Below, piece after piece: positions 7,989 to 12,500 of a DNA stretch of 12,500 nucleotides (the first letter of the stretch is position 1; each line of letters starts with the position of its first letter). Source of the stretch: Theodoxus fluviatilis (Eukaryota > Mollusca > Gastropoda > Cycloneritida > Neritidae); the NCBI GenBank assembly GCA_034096865.1, contig JAWQFJ010001327.1, positions 34,346 through 46,845 on the forward strand. The letters are read 5' to 3'. Below the pieces are notes generated by a model, which did no database searches, was not told the DNA's origin, and worked only from the letters and a program-made list of their open reading frames with translations. The position numbers and the translations under genes were made by a program.

Positions 7989-9335
7989 TGTGACAGATTC
8001 ATGTTTTCCCCTCTTTATTGTTTTGATGATTTAAGTGTGTTTTAAGACTGAAGCCTTTAACGTTTTCATAGCTGAGAAAAGCTGTCCCCTGCTGGATCTT
8101 AGTCTCAGAGAATCCTGGCACAACCTTTCTGCACTGGAGTTGTTTTTCTGGGTCGGATGCCACATGGCTGTTTTTGTATATACCGGACTTCCTGCGAGGT
8201 AGGGTGACCGATGTCCTTGAGCTTGTTTTTCAAAGCTTGCCTTGAAGGCGGGTTTTTCTGCCAAGTCAGCTTTCTGTCCAAGAGTCCCGCGCATGCGTAG
8301 AAATGCTTGATGTGTTTTAATAAAACCATTTGCTCATTGAGAATTCAGTTAGTTGGCGAAAGGACAGGGTGCTAGAACACCACGCTCCCGTCCAAGCTAC
8401 TCCGTGTGTCTGATCCCCTCCCCAGAGCACGTAAAACGAGAGAAGTATTTGTATCATCCCTGTTTGCCCAAAAGAAAGAGAATTGGGCCGTAATTGATTA
8501 AATCCCTTTGGAAGGGGTTGTCACGTATAAGAGAGTAAGTTTTCTCACCCTCCAAACCAAAGCAGTGAGAGTTGTGGAGACTCTCACCCCAGAAGTTGAC
8601 CAACGCGCTGACACGCTTGCGGCTGGAGCGAGGCCCGCCTCAAACCCCTCCCGAGAGCGCCTGCCACGCTCGCCTGCACGCCTGCTGGTCTGAGATGCCC
8701 AGCCGCACAGCCGTCGTCTGCTTGAGATCGCTCCCCTCCTGCCTGGCTCCCTCCCGCCTGCCCAGGTTGGAACAACGCTGACCACCACAGCCGGGGAAAT
8801 CTCACCCCAGGAGTTTTCATCTGCATTAGCGCTGTGTTGTGGTTGTTTCTGCCCTTTGCCCGAGAGCGCATAGGAGCAGTGATTGATGGCCTTTGTTCTC
8901 GGTCGAGAACGTGTGATTAGATTGTGAGTCCTCAAGTTTAGTTATGACCTTCATCGTTGGAATTACTAAGGTACAGTGAATACGTATTTTGAACTATTTC
9001 TGAATTCAAAGACTGAACTCTTGAACTCTTTTGCTCCACAGAGACATAGATTGATTATTCCCTATTTGAAACCACGTGGGTATGCATTTATCTGTTTAAA
9101 CTACATTGAAAGCCCCCCCCAAAAGGGGCGATTGATCGATTATCTGCTTTTCTGATTATTAAATACCCTTTCTTAATTGTCAAACCTGTTGTCCTCCTGT
9201 TCCTTTGCATGTGCATGACAGAGATTTTGATTTATTTTTAATTGTGCGTTCCTCCTCCCCAAGTAAATCCCCTAGACACAAGCGCATAGCGCCGAGCCTG
9301 TGTTTTAATAAACACAAGAGAGGAGAAACGTCACA
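7989..9335 (+). repeat. 3' LTR, complete (1,347 bp)
   Basis: Begins TGTGACAG directly after the polypurine tract and ends CGTCACA. It is the full-length copy and defines the true termini. It is otherwise identical to the 5' LTR except at 8390. Confidence 0.95.
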
Positions 9336-9368
9336 GCGCTCTTTGCCTTTCCTGAACACCTACAGATT
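9335..9368. repeat. Right copy of 34-bp duplication flanking the LTR element
   Basis: Repeats 5026-5059 exactly and continues into MITE sequence (TTAGTGCAGCGC...). This side looks like the original, uninterrupted target sequence. Confidence 0.85.
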
Positions 9369-9762
9369 TAGTGCAGCGCTTCACTTGTTAAAGGGGAGGT
9401 AAATCGTCTGCGCCCCATGTTGTGTTGCTAGACGCTAAGAAAGTGTTTTCTTTACCACACACATCGTTTATGCACTTAAATGTATTCTGCATGAATAAAG
9501 TCCACTACTGTGTCATCCTTACTTGCCATTACTCGCGCATACAGAGCGCTTGGGGCAAAATAAAGCCCGTTCCAGTACCAAAATTAAGTTTCTGAGGGTT
9601 ATTTTACGCATCGACGGCCAGTGCGGGATCGAAGACGCCATTTGGAAAATCGTGTGAATCACCTCGGATCTGTGGTGCACAGTGCTGCTCAGCGCTGAGT
9701 GAATCACGCCCCAAAATTGCTGTTCAGGAGTGAAACACGTGCAGCGCTTCGCAGCGCTGCGC

Positions 9763-9776
9763 CTCCTGAACAAGCC
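9763..9776 (-). repeat. Right terminal inverted repeat of the MITE
   Basis: Exact inverse of 4975-4988. A direct TGTTCAGGAG at 9721-9730 pairs perfectly with 9763-9772, making a 10-bp subterminal hairpin whose loop contains two AGCGCT sites and the 10-bp palindrome GCAGCGCTGC (9751-9760). Confidence 0.85.
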
Positions 9777-9787
9777 TTGTACAGTGT

Positions 9788-9920
9788 ATTGAGTGAGAAC
9801 AGTTACATTTGCGTTACAAGACATACATTGTATCGAGTGAAGACAGTCACATTTGCGTTACAAGACATAAAGTGTTTAGAGTAAGGACAGTCACATATGC
9901 GTTACAAGATATACAGTGTT
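9788..9920. repeat. 44-bp satellite array, right part
   Basis: Units start at 9788, 9832 and 9876 (period 44). They share the GTGTATTGAGTGAG and GCGTTACAAGACATA segments with units on the other side of the transposon. They resemble the first and the interrupted last left-hand units more than the middle ones. Confidence 0.9.
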
Positions 9921-10371
9921 ACGGGGACGGAAAGCGATTACCGCTCTATCTGGCGGTCACCCCAGGCATCCCGACAACACCGGACACCACGTCTGCACGC
10001 GACTGCGCAGACGCACACCGCTTGCCGGTGTAGCCCACCTCTAATCCACCCCTGTCAAACGGTACAACTTTTGATTAATGCCAACATCTTCGTGGCTACG
10101 CAAACGCGTCCTCGAACATTTTTGTGTGTGTCTGTGAGATGTTCTAATGTGATTAAATGCTTCAATATATATGTGGGTTGTTTTTAACTCGACGACAACT
10201 TTACAATAGTAAAAGGAAGGGTGAGAATAAAATTCTCGTAATGAAAAGGTTTCCCTCATTATGTCACAACAGTCAAAATAATCAAATCGGGAATGAGTCT
10301 GCTTGACTACATTGGTAGTCACAGTAAACCGTACAATTCAAACTTGAAAAATAGACAACAACAACCCAGAA

Positions 10372-10378
<7 letters not shown>
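9921..10378. other. Unassigned sequence with nested inverted repeats
   Basis: No gene recognised. ACACCGG (9977-9983) pairs with CCGGTGT (10025-10031), enclosing a perfect 7-bp stem CGTCTGC (9990-9996) / GCAGACG (10007-10013). A shorter ACCGC/GCGGT stem lies at 9940-9957. Together these could fold into a compact multi-stem structure directly after the satellite. No tRNA A/B box pattern fits. Confidence 0.4.

Positions 10379-10453
<75 letters not shown>
10379..10453. repeat. (TA)37 microsatellite
   Basis: Seventy-five bases of perfect TA alternation, able to extrude as a cruciform. The frame through it reads Ile-Tyr repeats and is not a gene. Confidence 0.97.
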
Positions 10454-10455
<2 letters not shown>

Positions 10456-11816
10456 TAACGAGTGTAACTATTTTCAAAGGAAAAGTTTTGAAGTACATTC
10501 AAAAACATGTCTATTTACGATTTGTGTGTACAGAGGCGTGTACAAATTCTCCAGACTCGCTGTGTATTTACCTGTTTGCCGTTACCGAACGCGGTCCCAA
10601 TCGAGCGCAATGTTCTCGTGCTTCATTTTGGTTTTTGCCAAGCAAGGTTCTGTCAATTCTGACATGAGTGTCCATCTCACCTGTGTAGCTTTCTCGCACT
10701 GCAAAGTGGTGTCTTTCACAACATACGCTCGTACATGGATGTTGAGGTTCGTGATCGCACTTCGGAGCTTATCTTGTCCCATCGACTTTGTTTCCAAATC
10801 TTCACTTTGCACAAAACCGTTAGTGAATCTAACAAGAGTTGCGCATTCTATAGGGTTCGCATCAGCAACGGTTCTAAGTTTAAGTTCTGGTATACAGCGC
10901 TGTGTTTTTTTTTCTCACGCGCGATTCTTTGCCACCTACAGTGAACTATTCGCTCTGCGTCTTACCAGCTCGCCTCTCTTTTTCTTCTCGTGGGCGAAAT
11001 AGGTCTCGAGGTGTGGGTGGTGGTGGTGAATCAGTGCAGTGGAGATAGGGTGACGGTGTCGGCTTTGCAAGTAGGACATTTCCCCTGGTAGGAAGGAATC
11101 TGGCTGGAGAGGAAGAGAGGCAATTAACGGTCAGAAAGAGTCTGGACGTGACTTCGGCTTTCATCCAAGAGCTCTTTGATCAGACCGACGTGAACCCCAG
11201 GGCACCGCGTTGGTGACTGCTTCAGTGGTGCCAGGAGTGGAGGTGGCTGGGACTGTCTGTGGAGGTCTGGCATTGGCAACAGCTGTCTGGACAAGTGCTT
11301 TGCTACCAGGACAGGGAGTGGGTGTCAGGCGAACATCGTGTCCAGCGGTTGCTAGTTGTTCAGAAGAAAAGTCTTGAACGGGCATTCAAGCAAATGTCGA
11401 AATCACTGCTTAAATCGATCGGAAGATGGAAGTGGGAGTGCGGATGTTGTTCTTCTCCTCGTGGGACTTTAAAAGCGACTTATCTAAATACGAGAACTTT
11501 CCTGGAAGGAGGAATGTCTCCGTGGGTTCGTCCCTTTTGTTTGGCCTACGCTGCAAAAGAACTTCTAAAAAAAATTTCCAATCCCTTTTGGGCACACCGG
11601 GGATCGCCACTCCGCATTATTCACCCATCCATCTGTGTCTGTTATTTAGAGAAGACACTTCCCGACACCTATTTTTGCAAAGTGAACTAAGTTCGAGGCT
11701 TTCGGATTGCTAAATTGTCTCATCTGGCAGAAAGTGTCAACGGCTTGAGTGCGTGACGAACTCTTGCAGAGTTCCAAAACGACCACATACAAGTGTGATT
11801 ACTTGTTGTTCTTAGA
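10454..11816. other. Unassigned sequence, weak coding hints only
   Basis: The longest open frame is 158 codons at 10526-11002 (+). It is Ser/Phe/Cys-rich without a recognisable domain or signal. Another of 143 codons at 11259-11690 (+) overlaps equally open frames on the opposite strand. On the - strand, 11385-11161 gives a Pro/Thr/Ala-rich frame, and a separate frame ends at 11031 with a CPTC motif. None is convincing as a gene; see findings. (GGT)n occurs at about 11011-11028. Confidence 0.45.
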
Positions 11817-11886
11817 AACAGTACTTTGCTAATGCAGAGTATGTAAATATGAACAGTACTTTGCCAATGCAGAGTATGTAAATATA
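11817..11886. repeat. 35-bp tandem duplication
   Basis: Two adjacent copies, 11817-11851 and 11852-11886, beginning AACAGTACTTTGC and ending GTATGTAAATAT. They differ at one internal position (T versus C) and at the last base, so the duplication is recent. Confidence 0.92.
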
Positions 11887-12037
11887 ATAAACGCTGGCCA
11901 ATAACCTTTAATGACAACTTAATTTTAAAAAGATACCTTTTAGAGTAGCAAGTCTTTGATTCGAAAAGCAGACGAGGTAATAAAAGGCGCAGATTTTCGA
12001 GTTTGGACGACCAAAAAAAAAAACACACACAAAAACT

Positions 12038-12208
12038 ATCATAGCCAAGCTGTAAATCAGAACAGTAGAACAAAGTACATCATGACCAGACTTCTAAATT
12101 ATCACAGCAAGAGAAATACAGTATCATCATAAAAATCTTAGGAATTATGACAGCAAATTAATTATTATCATGAACAGACTGTAGATATATGACAGCAAGG
12201 GAAATACT
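12038..12208. repeat. Degenerate 41-44 bp tandem repeat, four units
   Basis: Units begin with ATCAT/ATCATG at 12038, 12079, 12123 and 12167, with another ATCA at 12209 (periods 41, 44, 44, 42). Shared blocks are ATCATGAMCAGACT and ACAGCAAGRGAAATAC. The second and fourth units are most alike and the others are degraded. Confidence 0.65.
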
Positions 12209-12500
12209 ATCAAAACCACTGATGACTTCTATTTTGCTTCCTCCATGGCTCTGTAGCAGAGATCAGTTCGTACCACCAGCCTTTCCCATTCTATCCTCAC
12301 GACCGTATTTAGACATAACAATTACTGATGAAATTACGATAAATTCCATCACAGGATGTTACAAAAAGATTATTATTCTTTATTGCAACAACGACGACAA
12401 AAACGAGAACAACTCGGACTATAAGATTTTTCGTTGGACTTCACCCATCTCATAAGGCATGAGAATCACAAGGCGTGGAAGGTTTAGAGAATTTCACAGC
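12209..12500. other. Unassigned AT-rich sequence
   Basis: An 88-codon frame at 12189-12455 (+) ends in an Asn/Asp-rich low-complexity tail and has no recognisable domain. Nothing else is seen. Confidence 0.45.

Larger units (their letters stand above)
5053..9335 (+). mobile_element. Young non-autonomous LTR retrotransposon
   Basis: Two direct LTRs of about 1.34 kb enclose a 1,593-bp interior. The orientation is + because a tRNA-Pro-like primer site follows the left LTR and a purine tract abuts the right LTR. The LTR termini are TGTGAC...GTCACA, the usual TG...CA with a 6-bp inverted repeat. The two LTRs differ at one of 1,343 positions (A5450 versus G8390), so insertion is very recent. The interior carries no recognisable protease, reverse transcriptase, RNase H or integrase, only a broken gag-like remnant and a minisatellite. 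It is therefore a passenger element mobilised by an autonomous relative. The tRNA-Pro-like primer site and general structure would fit a Ty3/Gypsy-type element, but without pol the family cannot be assigned. Confidence 0.9.
4975..9776. mobile_element. Non-autonomous DNA transposon (MITE-like), split by LTR element
   Basis: The ends are a perfect 14-bp terminal inverted repeat, GGCTTGTTCAGGAG at 4975-4988 and its complement at 9763-9776, each flanked by satellite units. Removing the LTR element and one copy of its flanking duplication leaves about 493 bp (4975-5059 plus 9369-9776), with no transposase frame. The flanking triplets are TTA on the left and TTG on the right. A 3-bp TWA-like duplication and a GG...TGTT terminus fit PIF/Harbinger (Tourist-like) elements, but a TA duplication with three extra element bases is also possible. 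Both ends also carry an internal inverted copy of TGTTCAGGA, and the element holds eight AGCGCT hexamers. Existence of the element is well supported; its superfamily is a guess. Confidence 0.75.

Noticed and set aside
10526..11002. 158-codon plus-strand frame
   Set aside because: The length is not extreme for chance, there is no domain or signal peptide, and there is no promoter or splice context beyond the adjacent TA array.
11259..11690. 143-codon plus-strand frame
   Set aside because: It overlaps equally open frames on the other strand and has no recognisable domain.

Overview
The window looks like non-coding DNA from a repeat-rich animal genome. Long dinucleotide and trinucleotide microsatellites, a satellite array, a short inverted-repeat transposon and an LTR retrotransposon are all present. 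I recognise no intact protein-coding gene and no RNA gene. The style (long TC/GA, CCT and TA tracts, 41-44 bp satellite units, a metazoan-type LTR element with a tRNA-Pro-like primer site) suggests a marine invertebrate, perhaps a mollusc. That taxonomic guess is weak and rests on general character only.

Layout. Bases 1-2370 are unique-looking sequence with a few small stem-loops, a cluster of TGACGT-like sites and one (AACA)n tract. Bases 2371-3561 are a strongly strand-biased microsatellite zone: (TC)n, then (CCT)n with a 16-base C run, a second pyrimidine tract, and finally the complementary (GA)n in the opposite sense. Bases 3562-4773 are unassigned, with a TATATG hexamer array near 4166-4232.

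The core of the window, 4774-9920, is a three-layer nest. A tandem satellite with 41-44 bp units (4774-4971 and 9788-9920) was split by a short non-autonomous DNA transposon of about 493 bp (ends at 4975 and 9776; terminal inverted repeat GGCTTGTTCAGGAG). That transposon was then split by a 4.3 kb LTR retrotransposon (5053-9335). The retrotransposon has 1.34 kb LTRs that differ at only one position, a tRNA-Pro-like primer binding site, a polypurine tract, and a 1.6 kb interior. The interior has no recognisable protease, reverse transcriptase or integrase. It holds a frame-broken, charged, gag-like remnant and a 73-bp minisatellite built on GGTGNGAAGCCT. It must have been copied recently by proteins supplied in trans. 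Its 5' junction is abnormal: the first four LTR bases are missing and 26-34 bp of host sequence is duplicated.

Bases 9921-12500 hold nested inverted repeats, a (TA)37 microsatellite, a long unassigned stretch, a 35-bp tandem duplication and a degenerate 41-44 bp tandem repeat. No genes act together here. The biology visible is the layered history of repeats and transposons, and the retrotransposon depends on a partner elsewhere in the genome.
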